Source: Methylotenera sp. (lineage in GTDB: Bacteria; Pseudomonadota; Gammaproteobacteria; Burkholderiales; Methylophilaceae). From it: DNA of 64,000 nt. The notes beneath the pieces were generated by a model, which had not been told where the DNA came from, did not search any database, and saw only the letters and a list, made by a program, of their open reading frames with translations. A program made the translations under genes and the position numbers. Of the stretch, positions 39,617 through 48,972 are shown piece by piece (within the stretch, counting starts at the first letter, position 1; every line of letters begins with the position of its first letter). The stretch covers positions 62,001 through 126,000 of the forward strand of contig JAUSAG010000009.1 in NCBI GenBank assembly GCA_030652995.1. Reading direction: 5' to 3'.

Positions 39617-40327
39617 ATGAGCCACGCTTATTATCAATTACCAAATGGGCGTGTTGCGATTATTGATGGCAACTGCCAATTCCCATCACTTTCCGTAGCG
39701 CTCACCGAGCCTAACGGTTTGATCGCAGTTGGCGGTGACTTGTCAGTTTCGCGCCTTCTTAATGCCTATCAGCATGGCATATTTCCTTGGTTTAGTGAGG
39801 GGGAGCCGATACTTTGGTGGAGTCCTGACCCGCGTATGGTGCTTTTGCCAAGCGAATTAAAAATATCTAACTCACTGAAAAAAACACTCAAAAATAAAAA
39901 ATTTGAGTTGCGCTTCAACTCCGCTTTTCGTGAAGTGATTACCGCTTGTAGCAAAACTCCTCGGCGCGAACAACCAGGCACATGGATTACCCAAGACATC
40001 ATAGACGCTTACTGTGCGCTCCATGTTGCAGGCTATGCAATTTCTGCCGAAGCTTGGCAGAACGGTCAATTAGTCGGTGGCTGTTACGGCGTTCAAATCG
40101 GCAATATGTTTTATGGCGAAAGCATGTTTCATCTAGTGACAGACGCGTCAAAAGTTGCCTTTGTCAGCTTGATAGAATATCTTAAAACCCAAGGGGTTGG
40201 CATGATCGACTGCCAAATGAAAACGGCGCATCTCGCAAGCTTTGGGGCGCATGAAATTAGTCGTGATGATTTTATAGAGCAGTTATCACGACTAATCAAT
40301 GCGGTAAAAAATCAAACTGCAATTTAA
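39617..40327 (+). CDS. aat: Leucyl/phenylalanyl-tRNA-protein transferase
   Basis: A 236-residue Aat, which attaches Leu or Phe from tRNA to proteins with N-terminal Lys or Arg, marking them for ClpAP. Typical segments are FPSLSVALTEPNGLIAVGGD, FPWFSEGEPILWWSPDPRMV, GGCYGVQIGNMFYGESMFH and DCQMKTAHLASFGA. Length fits. Together with bpt, two genes on, it forms a complete set of N-end-rule transferases. Confidence 0.95.
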   Translation: MSHAYYQLPNGRVAIIDGNCQFPSLSVALTEPNGLIAVGGDLSVSRLLNAYQHGIFPWFSEGEPILWWSPDPRMVLLPSELKISNSLKKTLKNKKFELRFNSAFREVITACSKTPRREQPGTWITQDIIDAYCALHVAGYAISAEAWQNGQLVGGCYGVQIGNMFYGESMFHLVTDASKVAFVSLIEYLKTQGVGMIDCQMKTAHLASFGAHEISRDDFIEQLSRLINAVKNQTAI

Positions 40328-40500
40328 AAATCACACCCCAAAATTCAGCTTATAATTTAACCCAGATTTTCCATTAGGACTTGGAATGATAATGCGACAC
40401 AGTTTGATGGATTTTTGTGCAAATTTTATGGGCAATAGTCATTCTATTGACAGAAACTTTGTACGAAAAGACGCAAAATGGGCAAGTTAACATTCAAGTA

Positions 40501-40526
40501 GTGTTCCCTGAGCTTGTCGAAGGGGG
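40501..40526 (+). repeat. Dispersed short palindromic repeat, copy 1
   Basis: GTTCCCTGAGCTTGTCGAAG followed by a G-run. The arms TTCCC and GGGAA can pair. A diverged copy occurs at 52450-52470. The core CTGAGCTTGTCGAAGGG is a motif I recall as widespread in intergenic regions of several proteobacteria. Confidence 0.7.
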
Positions 40527-40559
40527 AAAATCGCCTAATGAAAAAATCCGGGTTTAAAC

Positions 40560-41282
40560 ATGCATCTGCCTAACGACAACGCTTTAGATAAGCTACAGTT
40601 TTATGTGACTACCAGTTACAGTTGCGGCTACTTGCCCAACAAGTTAGCACAGAGCTTAATTGCTACGCCACAACATTTGGTCAATACTGAGATTTATAGC
40701 AGTTTGATACAGCAAGGCTTTCGACGAAGTGGCAAGTTTGTCTACAGACCGCATTGTGAAAACTGCCAAGCGTGCGTGCCTGTAAGGGTTATTCTGCAAG
40801 ATTTCGCCCCCAACCGTAGCCAAAAACGCGCACTCAAACAGCATCAAAATCTCACAACCACCATTCTACCGGTAGCTTTTTATGAAGAGCATTACGCGCT
40901 ATATGCCACTTATCAATGCGCACGACATGCTGATGGCAAGCCCACTAAACTAGTAGATGACACAGAGCAATACCAAAGCTTTTTATGCCAAAGCAATGTA
41001 GAAAGTGTATTAGTTGAGTTTAGAGAAAACAATCAACTCAAAATGGTGAGTGTGATTGATATCGTCAGTGATGGTATTTCAGCTGTTTATACCTTTTATG
41101 ATACGACTGAGACTAAAGCCAGTTTTGGTACGTATAACGTTTTATGGCAAATCGACTGGGCTAAAAGCTTTAACCTGCCCTATTTATATTTAGGCTACTG
41201 GATTAAAGACAGCCCGAAAATGGTTTATAAACAAAATTACAAACCATTGGAAATGCTAATCGATGGCAAGTGGTTGCAATAA
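40560..41282 (+). CDS. bpt: Aspartate/glutamate leucyltransferase Bpt
   Basis: A 240-residue member of the arginyl-tRNA-protein transferase superfamily; bacterial Bpt transfers Leu to N-terminal Asp or Glu. The N-terminal cysteines (CGYLPNKLAQ and YRPHCENCQACVPVR) and the motif TFYDTTETKASFGTYNVLWQI identify it. It is the second N-end-rule transferase after aat, separated by 232 bp that includes the dispersed repeat. Confidence 0.92.
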   Translation: MHLPNDNALDKLQFYVTTSYSCGYLPNKLAQSLIATPQHLVNTEIYSSLIQQGFRRSGKFVYRPHCENCQACVPVRVILQDFAPNRSQKRALKQHQNLTTTILPVAFYEEHYALYATYQCARHADGKPTKLVDDTEQYQSFLCQSNVESVLVEFRENNQLKMVSVIDIVSDGISAVYTFYDTTETKASFGTYNVLWQIDWAKSFNLPYLYLGYWIKDSPKMVYKQNYKPLEMLIDGKWLQ

Positions 41283-41363
41283 ACAGCTTGCATGTTGCTA
41301 ACGCAGATAAAAACAGGGTTCAATGCTACAATTCTGTCTGTTGCTTATTAGAATAAATTTGCT

Positions 41364-42245
41364 TTGAAAAATCCTGTTTTAAAAAAAATTGTTATCTTTG
41401 GTGTGGGCTTGATTGGCGGCTCCGTTGCGCTTGCTTTGAAAAAAGCAGGCTATACTGCACCAATAGTTGGTGTTGGCCGCTCGATTAAAAGTCTGCAAAC
41501 CGCGATTGATTTAGGTGCGATCGACATTGCTTCCAGCAATATTGCAGACGCAATAAAAGATGCAGACATTATTTTGATCGCTGCACCAGTGGCACAAACC
41601 CCAGCCATCCTAAACGCCATTAAGCCGCACCTATCAGCCAACACTGTGATTACTGACGCAGGTAGCACTAAAAATGACGTATTAAGTGCGGCAAAAGAAA
41701 TTCTAGGCGCGAAATTTACCCAATTTGTAGGCGGCCACCCGATTGCAGGTGCTGAAAAAAGCGGTGTAACGGCAGCAACTGCTGATTTATATCGCAATAA
41801 AAATGTTGTGTTAACCCCGACGGCCGTAACCAATCCGGATACTATTCACCGCGTACGTGAGCTTTGGCAAAGCTGCGGTGCTACTGTCAGTGAAATGCCT
41901 GCAGAAACTCATGACGGCATATTTGCCGCAGTAAGTCATTTACCCCATCTGTTAGCGTTTGCTCTGGTAGATGAAGTTGCCTCACGAGCAAACGCAGAGC
42001 AGTTGTTCGGCTTTGCCGCGAGCGGATTTAGAGACTTTACCCGTATTGCCGGTAGCCACCCTGAAATGTGGCGAGATATTAGCTTGGCAAATAAAACGGC
42101 ACTGCTTAATGAAATCACGGCTTATCAAAATGAGCTATCTGATTTGAAGCAAATGCTAGCACGCGAAGACGGTGACGCCTTATATGCCTTGTTTGAACGC
42201 GCCAGCGTGGCACGTAACAATTGGGCAGCAACTAAAAAACTATAA
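41364..42245 (+). CDS. tyrA: Prephenate/arogenate dehydrogenase TyrA
   Basis: A 293-residue NAD(P)-dependent dehydrogenase of tyrosine synthesis. The nucleotide-binding GVGLIGGS is at 13-20, with further conserved GGHPIAGAEKSG and SHLPHLLAFAL segments. It is a stand-alone TyrA without a fused chorismate mutase. The start codon is TTG: it gives the expected N-terminus KIVIFGVGLIGG, and no ATG is nearby upstream in frame. aroA follows after 18 bp, then cmk and rpsA, a conserved betaproteobacterial order. Confidence 0.92.
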   Translation: MKNPVLKKIVIFGVGLIGGSVALALKKAGYTAPIVGVGRSIKSLQTAIDLGAIDIASSNIADAIKDADIILIAAPVAQTPAILNAIKPHLSANTVITDAGSTKNDVLSAAKEILGAKFTQFVGGHPIAGAEKSGVTAATADLYRNKNVVLTPTAVTNPDTIHRVRELWQSCGATVSEMPAETHDGIFAAVSHLPHLLAFALVDEVASRANAEQLFGFAASGFRDFTRIAGSHPEMWRDISLANKTALLNEITAYQNELSDLKQMLAREDGDALYALFERASVARNNWAATKKL

Positions 42246-42263
42246 TTAAAAACGTAAAAAACG

Positions 42264-43547
42264 ATGGAACAACTCATACTAACTGCCAGCCATGAGGCTC
42301 AAGGCACAATCACCCTACCGGGCTCAAAAAGCATTTCAAACCGCACTTTATTACTCGCGGCGCTTGCAAGTGGCACTACCGAAATCCGCGATTTACTCGC
42401 CTCTGACGACACTTCACGCATGCTGGAAGCATTGCAAAGCGTAGGCGTTAAGCTAGAAAATTTTGCCCAAAATGCATGGCGAGTAGTGGGTTGCGGTGGC
42501 AACTTTCCAAACAAACAGGATGACTTGTTTCTTGGTAACGCAGGTACAGCGTTTAGACCCCTTACCGCAGCACTTGCTTTCGCTGGCGGAGATTACAAAC
42601 TTTCCGGCGTGCCCCGCATGCACGAGCGGCCGATTGGCGACTTAGTCGATGCGTTAAGGCAAGCTGGCGCTAACATCGAATACTTAGCCAATGACGGCTA
42701 TCCGCCATTAAAAATAACTTCGCCTAACGTTGATTTATCAAAACCCATTAAGATTCGCGGTGATGTCTCCAGCCAATTTTTAACCGCCTTACTCATGGCA
42801 TTACCGCTCACAAAACAAAAAGCAACCATTGAAGTCGTAGGTGAACTGATTTCAAAACCTTATATTGAAATCACCCTCAATTTAATGGCAAAGTTTGGCG
42901 TGAATGTGCAACGCAGCGGTTGGCAAAGTTTTACCGTTCAAGCCAATAGTAGCTATACCACGCCGCATGAAATTTATGTAGAAGGCGACGCCTCAAGTGC
43001 CTCATACTTCTTAGCGGCTGGCGCAATTGCAGGTAAAGTCACAGTAGAAGGTTTAGGTCAGCACAGTATTCAAGGTGACGTACGCTTTGCTGAAGCGCTT
43101 GCTTTAATGGGCGGCAAACTCACTTATGGTACAAACCATATTACAGCAAGTAAAGCTGATGAACTCAGCGCGATTGACCTCGACTGCAATCATATTCCCG
43201 ATGCGGCAATGACATTAGCGATACTGGCTTTATTTGCGAAAGGCACCACTACTTTACGTAACATCGCCAGCTGGCGTGTAAAAGAAACTGACCGTATTGC
43301 TGCCATGGCCACTGAGCTACGCAAAGTTGGTGCCACGGTCATTGAGGGCGCAGACTACATTAAAGTAACCCCACCCGCACAACTGACGCCTAATGCTGTG
43401 ATTGACACTTATGACGACCACCGCATGGCAATGTGTTTTTCACTGGTATCTTTAGGTGGGGTTCCTATCGTCATTAACGACCCTAAATGTGTAAATAAGA
43501 CTTTCCCTGATTATTTCAATGAATTTAAGAAGATCGCGCATGTATAA
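42264..43547 (+). CDS. aroA: EPSP synthase AroA
   Basis: A 427-residue 5-enolpyruvylshikimate-3-phosphate synthase of the shikimate pathway. Lys22 lies in [10 protein letters not shown], followed by GNAGTAFRP (91-99), the region where glyphosate-sensitive class I enzymes have GNAGTAMRP (here Phe replaces Met), and [11 protein letters not shown] near the C-terminus. It overlaps cmk by 8 nt and follows tyrA by 18 bp, so these are co-transcribed. Confidence 0.96.
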   Translation: MEQLILTASHEAQGTITLPGSKSISNRTLLLAALASGTTEIRDLLASDDTSRMLEALQSVGVKLENFAQNAWRVVGCGGNFPNKQDDLFLGNAGTAFRPLTAALAFAGGDYKLSGVPRMHERPIGDLVDALRQAGANIEYLANDGYPPLKITSPNVDLSKPIKIRGDVSSQFLTALLMALPLTKQKATIEVVGELISKPYIEITLNLMAKFGVNVQRSGWQSFTVQANSSYTTPHEIYVEGDASSASYFLAAGAIAGKVTVEGLGQHSIQGDVRFAEALALMGGKLTYGTNHITASKADELSAIDLDCNHIPDAAMTLAILALFAKGTTTLRNIASWRVKETDRIAAMATELRKVGATVIEGADYIKVTPPAQLTPNAVIDTYDDHRMAMCFSLVSLGGVPIVINDPKCVNKTFPDYFNEFKKIAHV

Positions 43548-44208
43548 CGCCATTCCCGTGATAGCCATAGACGGCCCTTCAGCCTCTGGCAAAGGCACAG
43601 TTGCCCAATTGGCTGCAGATGCGCTTGGCTTTGCTTACTTAGATTCAGGCGCACTTTATCGTGTGGTTGCTTTTGCTACACAGCAAAAAAACATCGCCTG
43701 GGACAATGCCGAAGCCGTAGCGGAATGCGCAAAAGCATTGAGTATTCAATTTAAAAATGGTCAGATTTATCTCAACAATGCAGATATTTCTGATGAAATT
43801 CGTACCGAAGCCATGGGCAAAGGTGCATCCCAAGTGGCTATTCATGCACCACTAAGGGCTGCACTTGTAGAATTACAACATAGTTTTTGCAAGCCACCTG
43901 GCTTAGTTGCCGATGGTCGCGATATGGGTACAGTCATTTTTCCTGAAGCTGAACTTAAAATATTTCTCACAGCATCTACCGAAGTCCGCGCTAATCGCCG
44001 TTATCAACAGTTAATAGGTAAAAACCAAGCCGCCAACTATGAAAGTATCCTGCTGGATTTACAAGAGCGTGACGCAAGAGATAAAGGCCGGGCAAGCGCT
44101 CCGCTTATCATGGCAAAAAATGCTGTTCTGCTAGAAACTGATCATTTAACTATTTCTGAAGCCGTAAACGTAGTTTTACAAAATTATCAGCAGAAAATAC
44201 GTAAATAG
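43540..44208 (+). CDS. cmk: Cytidylate kinase
   Basis: A 222-residue CMP/dCMP kinase. P-loop GPSASGKGT is at 12-20, the substrate segment DSGALYR follows, then [13 protein letters not shown] and a lid with [10 protein letters not shown] start it at the ATG at 43540 ([12 protein letters not shown]); an upstream frame start at 43519 lies deeper inside aroA. The 8 nt overlap with aroA suggests coupling. Order aroA-cmk-rpsA is conserved widely. Confidence 0.95.
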   Translation: MYNAIPVIAIDGPSASGKGTVAQLAADALGFAYLDSGALYRVVAFATQQKNIAWDNAEAVAECAKALSIQFKNGQIYLNNADISDEIRTEAMGKGASQVAIHAPLRAALVELQHSFCKPPGLVADGRDMGTVIFPEAELKIFLTASTEVRANRRYQQLIGKNQAANYESILLDLQERDARDKGRASAPLIMAKNAVLLETDHLTISEAVNVVLQNYQQKIRK

Positions 44209-44232
44209 TCTTTTATTTTTCAATGTTTTAGT

Positions 44233-44238
44233 TATAAT
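44233..44238 (+). promoter_or_regulatory. rpsA -10 box
   Basis: TATAAT at 44233-44238, 25 nt after the cmk stop, with no clear -35 hexamer. A start near 44245 would place the following hairpin inside the rpsA leader. Confidence 0.4.
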
Positions 44239-44260
44239 TCCATCTTTGTACTTTTGTCGT

Positions 44261-44289
44261 CCGCATATCTCACAGATTTGCGGTTTTTT
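44261..44289 (+). terminator. Terminator or attenuator before rpsA
   Basis: CCGCATATCT-CAC-AGATTTGCGG (nine pairs, one T-T mismatch) followed by six T is an intrinsic terminator 45 nt before the rpsA start. Lying downstream of a TATAAT, it could attenuate rpsA or merely end the cmk transcript. A second stem, CCCAC-TGCTAG-GTGGG (44296-44311), follows. Confidence 0.7.
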
Positions 44290-44333
44290 AATTAGCCCAC
44301 TGCTAGGTGGGATTATTTAGGTAATTTTATTTA

Positions 44334-45836
44334 ATGGCTTCTACCTCTAAATCTACTGCTTCACCCATGGAATCTTTTGCTGCGCTTTTTGAAGAAAGCT
44401 TAGCTCGCCAAGAAATGCGCTCTGGCGAAGTGATTACTGCTGAAGTTGTATCTGTTGATAACGATCATGTGATTGTTAACGCTGGTCTTAAATCTGAAAG
44501 CGTTATTAACGCTGATGAATTCCGTAATGCTCAAGGTGAACTTGAAGTTCAAGTGGGTGACTTTGTTAAAGTAGCGATTGAAAAACTGGAAGATGGCTTC
44601 GGTTCTACGATACTTTCACGCGAAAAAGCTAAACGCATGGAAACATGGTTAGATTTAGAAGACGCAATGAACGAAGGTCGCATCATTAAAGGTTTTGTCA
44701 GCGGTAAAGTTAAAGGCGGTTTACGTGTTTCTGTAAACGGCATCATGGCTTTCTTGCCAGGTTCATTGGTTGATGTGCGTCCTGTGAAAGACACCACACC
44801 ATTTGAAAACAAAGAATGTGATTTAAAAGTAATCAAACTTGACCGTAAACGTAACAACATCGTTGTTTCACGTCGTGCTGTAATGGAAGTTAGCGCTGGC
44901 GCTGACCGCGAAGCATTGCTAGGCACATTGGCTGAAGGTGCAGTAGTTAAAGGTATTGTTAAAAACATTACTGACTACGGTGCATTCGTTGATTTAGGCG
45001 GCATTGATGGCTTGCTACATATTACTGATTTAGCATGGCGTCGTGTTAAGCACCCATCAGAAGTGCTTACAGTAGGTGAAGAAGTTGAAGCAAAAATCTT
45101 AAAATTCGATCAAGAGAAAAACCGTGTTTCATTAGGAATCAAACAATTAGGCGATGACCCATGGGTTGCATTAACTCGCCGTTACCCAGTAAGCACACGC
45201 TTATTTGGTAAAGTTTCAAACTTGACTGACTACGGTGCTTTTGTTGAAATCGAGCCAGGTATCGAAGGTTTAGTTCACGTTTCAGAAATGGATTGGACTA
45301 ACAAAAACATTCATCCAGGCAAAATCGCTCAATTGGGTGACGAAGTAGAAGTGATGATTCTTGAAATCGACGAAGCACGTCGTCGTTTATCATTGGGTAT
45401 GAAACAATGCCAAGCTAACCCTTGGGATGACTTCTCTGCAACGCACGCTAAAGGCGATAAAGTTTCAGGTCAAATCAAGTCTATCACTGACTTTGGCGTG
45501 TTCATCGGTTTGCCAGGCGGTATTGACGGTTTAGTTCACCTGTCTGATTTGTCATGGTCACAAACTGGCGAAGAAGCGATTCGCAACTTCAAAAAAGGTG
45601 ACGAGTTACAAGCTGTTATCTTAGCTATTGATGTTGAAAAAGAGCGCATTTCATTAGGCGTAAAACAATTGACTGCTGACCCATCAGGCGCATCTTCTGA
45701 AGAGAAATCAGAAGCTAAACCTAAAGCTAAATCTGCTAAAACAAAAGAACCTGCACAAGTTCCAGATGACGGAGCAACTGCCGGTACTACCAATCTTGGT
45801 GCTTTGTTAAAAGCCAAATTAGACAGCAAGAAATAA
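44334..45836 (+). CDS. rpsA: 30S ribosomal protein S1, five-domain form
   Basis: A 500-residue S1, which binds mRNA and brings it to the 30S subunit. Five S1 OB-fold domains are visible at about 31-97, 115-182, 202-271, 287-358 and 374-445. The sixth domain found in E. coli S1 (557 residues) is absent; after residue 450 comes a Ser/Glu/Lys/Ala-rich tail ending in [13 protein letters not shown]. Domains 3-5 carry the classical GxF and LxGL-H-S/T pattern ([16 protein letters not shown]). The leader has two hairpins that may serve feedback control, as is known for E. coli rpsA. ihfB follows after 37 bp. Confidence 0.95.
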   Translation: MASTSKSTASPMESFAALFEESLARQEMRSGEVITAEVVSVDNDHVIVNAGLKSESVINADEFRNAQGELEVQVGDFVKVAIEKLEDGFGSTILSREKAKRMETWLDLEDAMNEGRIIKGFVSGKVKGGLRVSVNGIMAFLPGSLVDVRPVKDTTPFENKECDLKVIKLDRKRNNIVVSRRAVMEVSAGADREALLGTLAEGAVVKGIVKNITDYGAFVDLGGIDGLLHITDLAWRRVKHPSEVLTVGEEVEAKILKFDQEKNRVSLGIKQLGDDPWVALTRRYPVSTRLFGKVSNLTDYGAFVEIEPGIEGLVHVSEMDWTNKNIHPGKIAQLGDEVEVMILEIDEARRRLSLGMKQCQANPWDDFSATHAKGDKVSGQIKSITDFGVFIGLPGGIDGLVHLSDLSWSQTGEEAIRNFKKGDELQAVILAIDVEKERISLGVKQLTADPSGASSEEKSEAKPKAKSAKTKEPAQVPDDGATAGTTNLGALLKAKLDSKK

Positions 45837-45873
45837 TAGCTAATAATTAGTACCCAAGAAAAGGCAAATTAGC

Positions 45874-46155
45874 ATGACAAAATCTGAGCTAATCACACTA
45901 CTTGCGGAGCGTTTTCCGCAATTAGTGATAAAAGATGCAGAGCTATCAGTCAAGGCAATTTTAGACGCGATGTCTGACAACCTTGCTAGTGGTGAACGCA
46001 TTGAGATACGCGGCTTTGGAAGCTTTAGCTTGAATTACCGCCCGCCACGCTTAGGTCGCAACCCTAAAACTGGCAGTAAAGTACAGGTGCCAGAAAAACA
46101 TGTACCTCACTTTAAAGCAGGTAAAGAACTACGCGAACGCGTTGATTTAAGCTAA
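45874..46155 (+). CDS. ihfB: Integration host factor beta subunit
   Basis: A 93-residue DNA-bending protein of the HU/IHF family. It has [18 protein letters not shown], the beta-arm with the conserved Pro for intercalation, and an ISR-type N-terminus ([15 protein letters not shown]) typical of the IHF beta subunit rather than HU. The order rpsA-ihfB is conserved across Beta- and Gammaproteobacteria. A terminator lies 25 nt downstream. Confidence 0.95.
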   Translation: MTKSELITLLAERFPQLVIKDAELSVKAILDAMSDNLASGERIEIRGFGSFSLNYRPPRLGRNPKTGSKVQVPEKHVPHFKAGKELRERVDLS

Positions 46156-46180
46156 TAATTGCTTTTAAGTTCTAGTTAAA

Positions 46181-46209
46181 ACGGCAGCCCTCAAGCTGCC
46201 GTTTTTTTT
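46181..46209 (+). terminator. Terminator after ihfB
   Basis: ACGGCAGC-CCTCAA-GCTGCCGT is an 8 bp stem extended by A/T pairs and followed by a run of T. Confidence 0.93.
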
Positions 46210-46268
46210 GTAGCTATCCACAATTCAGGTAAAATGCAAGATGACAATAAATCTAAAAGTGAAACAAG

Positions 46269-47441
46269 ATGGAATTTGAGTTTTGGTGGCTTCTGGCATT
46301 ACCACTTTTTTTTAGCTTGGGCTGGCTAGCCGCACGCGTTGACCTTAAACAGCTACTTGCTGAATCAACTGCACTGCCTGCTGCCTACTTTAAAGGTTTA
46401 AATTTCTTAATCACCAATCAACATGATAAAGCCATTGAGGCTTTTACTGAGGCCGTTCAAGCCAATACAGATTCACTGGAACTGCATTTTGCATTAGGCA
46501 GCTTATTCAGAAAACGTGGTGAAGTGGATCGCGCCATTCACTTACACTTAAATTTACTTTCAAAAAAAGAACTTGAACCTCAGCAAAAACTGGCGGTCAC
46601 TGCCGAACTTGCTCAAGATTACTTAAAAGCAGGTCTGCTAGACCGTGCCGAAGAGCTGTTTGAATCGCTCAATGATGAAAGATACCGCCAACCCGCGTTA
46701 CGCGCCTTACTTGAAATTTATGTGCGTGAGCGCGAATGGGAACGTGCGATTAAAGCAGCTACAGAGCTAGAACGCCTATCCGGCGTACCATTCCGCGTGG
46801 AAATTTCACACTATTATTGTGAAATGGCGGTTAAATCTAAGCTCGAAAATGACACGCATACCGCTAGGTTTGAGTTAGACCTTGCGCTCAACGCCAATAA
46901 AAACTGCGTGCGCGCAAATGTCTTGCTGGGCGACTTAGAAGCGGAAGCCAATGACCATAAATCTGCCATTTCTACTTGGAAACGCATAGAGTTTCAAAAG
47001 CCCGAGTACTTAGGTTTAATCGCGCCTAAATTACTAGCCAGCTATCGCGCCTTAAATCAAACAACCGAAGGTTTAAGTTTACTGAGAACCTACTTGCAAA
47101 CCTACCAGCTCAGTTCGCTGGTTAACGTATTATATGAAGCAACATTAGCGGAAGAAGGCGCAATAAGCGCAGCCACATTAGCACGTAACGAACTCATCAA
47201 AATGCCTAGTTTGAGTACGCTAGACCAGCTATTGCAAGCCCGTGCTATTGTAGAAGCCAGCCAACCACAAAATGAAAACATCCAGGATACACAGCTGATG
47301 CAGCAAGCGGTACGCCATGCTATAGGCAACAAAACAGCTTATTATTGCGAACAGTGTGGCTTCAAGGCCAAATATCACCATTGGCAATGCCCAGCTTGCA
47401 ATGCATGGGAAGCATTACCCGCAGAACCCACTACCGTTTAA
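46269..47441 (+). CDS. lapB: LPS assembly/regulation protein LapB
   Basis: A 390-residue membrane-anchored TPR protein. An N-terminal membrane segment (about 4-22) precedes about nine TPR-like units (for example [20 protein letters not shown]) and a C-terminal rubredoxin-like zinc motif (CEQCGF then CPACNAW). In E. coli LapB (YciM) works with FtsH to limit LpxC and balance LPS and phospholipid. The position between ihfB and pyrF is as in many proteobacteria. pyrF starts 20 nt later. Confidence 0.92.
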   Translation: MEFEFWWLLALPLFFSLGWLAARVDLKQLLAESTALPAAYFKGLNFLITNQHDKAIEAFTEAVQANTDSLELHFALGSLFRKRGEVDRAIHLHLNLLSKKELEPQQKLAVTAELAQDYLKAGLLDRAEELFESLNDERYRQPALRALLEIYVREREWERAIKAATELERLSGVPFRVEISHYYCEMAVKSKLENDTHTARFELDLALNANKNCVRANVLLGDLEAEANDHKSAISTWKRIEFQKPEYLGLIAPKLLASYRALNQTTEGLSLLRTYLQTYQLSSLVNVLYEATLAEEGAISAATLARNELIKMPSLSTLDQLLQARAIVEASQPQNENIQDTQLMQQAVRHAIGNKTAYYCEQCGFKAKYHHWQCPACNAWEALPAEPTTV

Positions 47442-47461
47442 TCAAAACAGACTTAATAATA

Positions 47462-48214
47462 ATGACTAGCCAATCAAACACAAACCCAAGCCATGAATCA
47501 AAAATTCATGATCCAAAAATAATTGTTGCGCTCGATTACTCGGATGCCACTAGTGCGCTGAAATTGGTTGAGCAGTTAGACCCGACACTATGTCGACTAA
47601 AAGTAGGTAAAGAGTTATTTACTGCGGCAGGGCCAAAATTTGTAGAAGCGTTAACACACTCAAACTTTGGCGTGTTTTTAGATTTAAAATTTCATGACAT
47701 TCCAAACACAGTAGCCAAAGCCTGTACCGCTGCTAGCAATTTAGGTATTTGGATGCTTAATGTGCATGCAAGCGGTGGCTTGGAAATGATGCAAGCGGCG
47801 AAACAAGCTGTGGATAAAAATAGTACCAATAAACCACTTTTAATTGCTGTCACCGTGCTGACCAGCATGAACCAACAAACTCTAAATCAAATTGGTATTC
47901 AAGCTGATTTGGCAAGCCATGTACTCAAGCTCGCTTCATTAACGCAACAAGCCGAGCTTGATGGCGTTGTATGCTCAGCACTGGAAGCCAAAATGTTGAG
48001 AGAAAACTTAGGTCATGAGTTTTGCTTAGTCACCCCTGGCATCCGCCCTGCTAAAGCTAACAAGGATGATCAGTCACGCATAGTGACCCCTGCAAATGCC
48101 TTGGCGCTAGGCGCAAGCTTCTTGGTTATAGGCAGGCCAATTACACAAGCCTCGAACCCACTTAAAGCACTAGAGGCGATTCATGCTGAATGCGCGCAGG
48201 CAAGCTTAACCTGA
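47462..48214 (+). CDS. pyrF: Orotidine 5'-phosphate decarboxylase
   Basis: A 250-residue OMP decarboxylase making UMP. The active-site set is FLDLKFHDI (Asp74, Lys76, Asp79) together with Lys50, and the C-terminal phosphate-binding VIGRPITQA. The frame is open to 47345, overlapping lapB, but the ATG at 47462 gives a family-like N-terminus ending in [11 protein letters not shown]. An extra polar extension of about 17 residues precedes that. Confidence 0.95.
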   Translation: MTSQSNTNPSHESKIHDPKIIVALDYSDATSALKLVEQLDPTLCRLKVGKELFTAAGPKFVEALTHSNFGVFLDLKFHDIPNTVAKACTAASNLGIWMLNVHASGGLEMMQAAKQAVDKNSTNKPLLIAVTVLTSMNQQTLNQIGIQADLASHVLKLASLTQQAELDGVVCSALEAKMLRENLGHEFCLVTPGIRPAKANKDDQSRIVTPANALALGASFLVIGRPITQASNPLKALEAIHAECAQASLT

Positions 48215-48329
48215 ATCTAATTACGGTTATTTGTTTATTTAAGCTATTAAGCTATGATGTAATGCAATTGCTTGATATATCGAGAAATTAATTTATTGAT
48301 AGGTAGTTTAAAATTTACGGAGAATCAAA

Positions 48330-48794
48330 ATGAAGAAAATGTTGTTCGCATTACTTGCATTTTTAAGCTTAAGTTTCAGTGCTATGGCAGGTGTTAACCT
48401 TAATACAGCAACCCAAGCTGAACTGGAAAGCCTCAATGGCATTGGTCCAGTAAAAGCGCAGGCGATTATTGATTACCGTAAGAAAAATGGCGGTTTTAAA
48501 TCTGTTGATGAACTTGAAAAAGTGGATGGTATCGGTGCAGTCACTTTAGCAAACGTGCGTAAAGACGTTTCTATAGCAGGTAAAACTACGGCAGTAGCAC
48601 CCGTTGACAAAAAACCAGCTAAGGAAATTAAACCACTAGCTACAAAAAAATCCGTTGTAGATAAGACAACTAAAGAGATTAAATCTACAAAAGTAAAGAC
48701 TGTAGCCACAGACCGGCCAGCAAAAGATCCGAAAACTGTTAGCTCTGAAAAAGCAGCAACCAGTAAACCTGCAGTAAAACCAGTCACTAATTAA
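48330..48794 (+). CDS. ComEA-like helix-hairpin-helix protein
   Basis: A 154-residue exported protein. Signal peptide 1-20 ([20 protein letters not shown]), then a double helix-hairpin-helix module (about 21-80, [20 protein letters not shown] and [20 protein letters not shown]) as in ComEA, which binds incoming DNA in the periplasm. The second half (about 85-154) is low-complexity and rich in Lys, Thr, Ala and Val, probably disordered and basic, which may bind DNA or the envelope. ComEA is part of the natural transformation and DNA uptake machinery; other com genes are not in the window. Confidence 0.88.
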   Translation: MKKMLFALLAFLSLSFSAMAGVNLNTATQAELESLNGIGPVKAQAIIDYRKKNGGFKSVDELEKVDGIGAVTLANVRKDVSIAGKTTAVAPVDKKPAKEIKPLATKKSVVDKTTKEIKSTKVKTVATDRPAKDPKTVSSEKAATSKPAVKPVTN

Positions 48795-48802
48795 TTTTAT
48801 TG

Positions 48803-48831
48803 CTAGGTGAATTTACGACTAGGTGAATTTA
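48803..48831 (+). repeat. Two direct copies of a 13 bp unit
   Basis: CTAGGTGAATTTA occurs twice with a period of 16 bp directly after the ComEA-like gene (48803-48815 and 48819-48831). Confidence 0.6.
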
Positions 48832-48860
48832 AAATATATTGATTTAAAACCCTAGTACGT

Positions 48861-48914
48861 AAACTGCATCCTAAAAAAGTTGAGCATAATATTGAGCTGA
48901 TTAAGATGCAGTTT
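48861..48914. terminator. Long stem between the ComEA-like gene and metG
   Basis: AAACTGCATC (48861-48870) and GATGCAGTTT (48905-48914) form a 10 bp stem with a 34 nt loop, in the gap between convergent genes. TT follows on the plus strand, and the arm AAACTGC gives a short A/T end on the other, so it may act for both. Confidence 0.5.
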
Positions 48915-48972
48915 TTATGTCTAATCAGTCAACCGCTTTAAGCTTTAATATTTCAATACTCAAACAGTCAAA

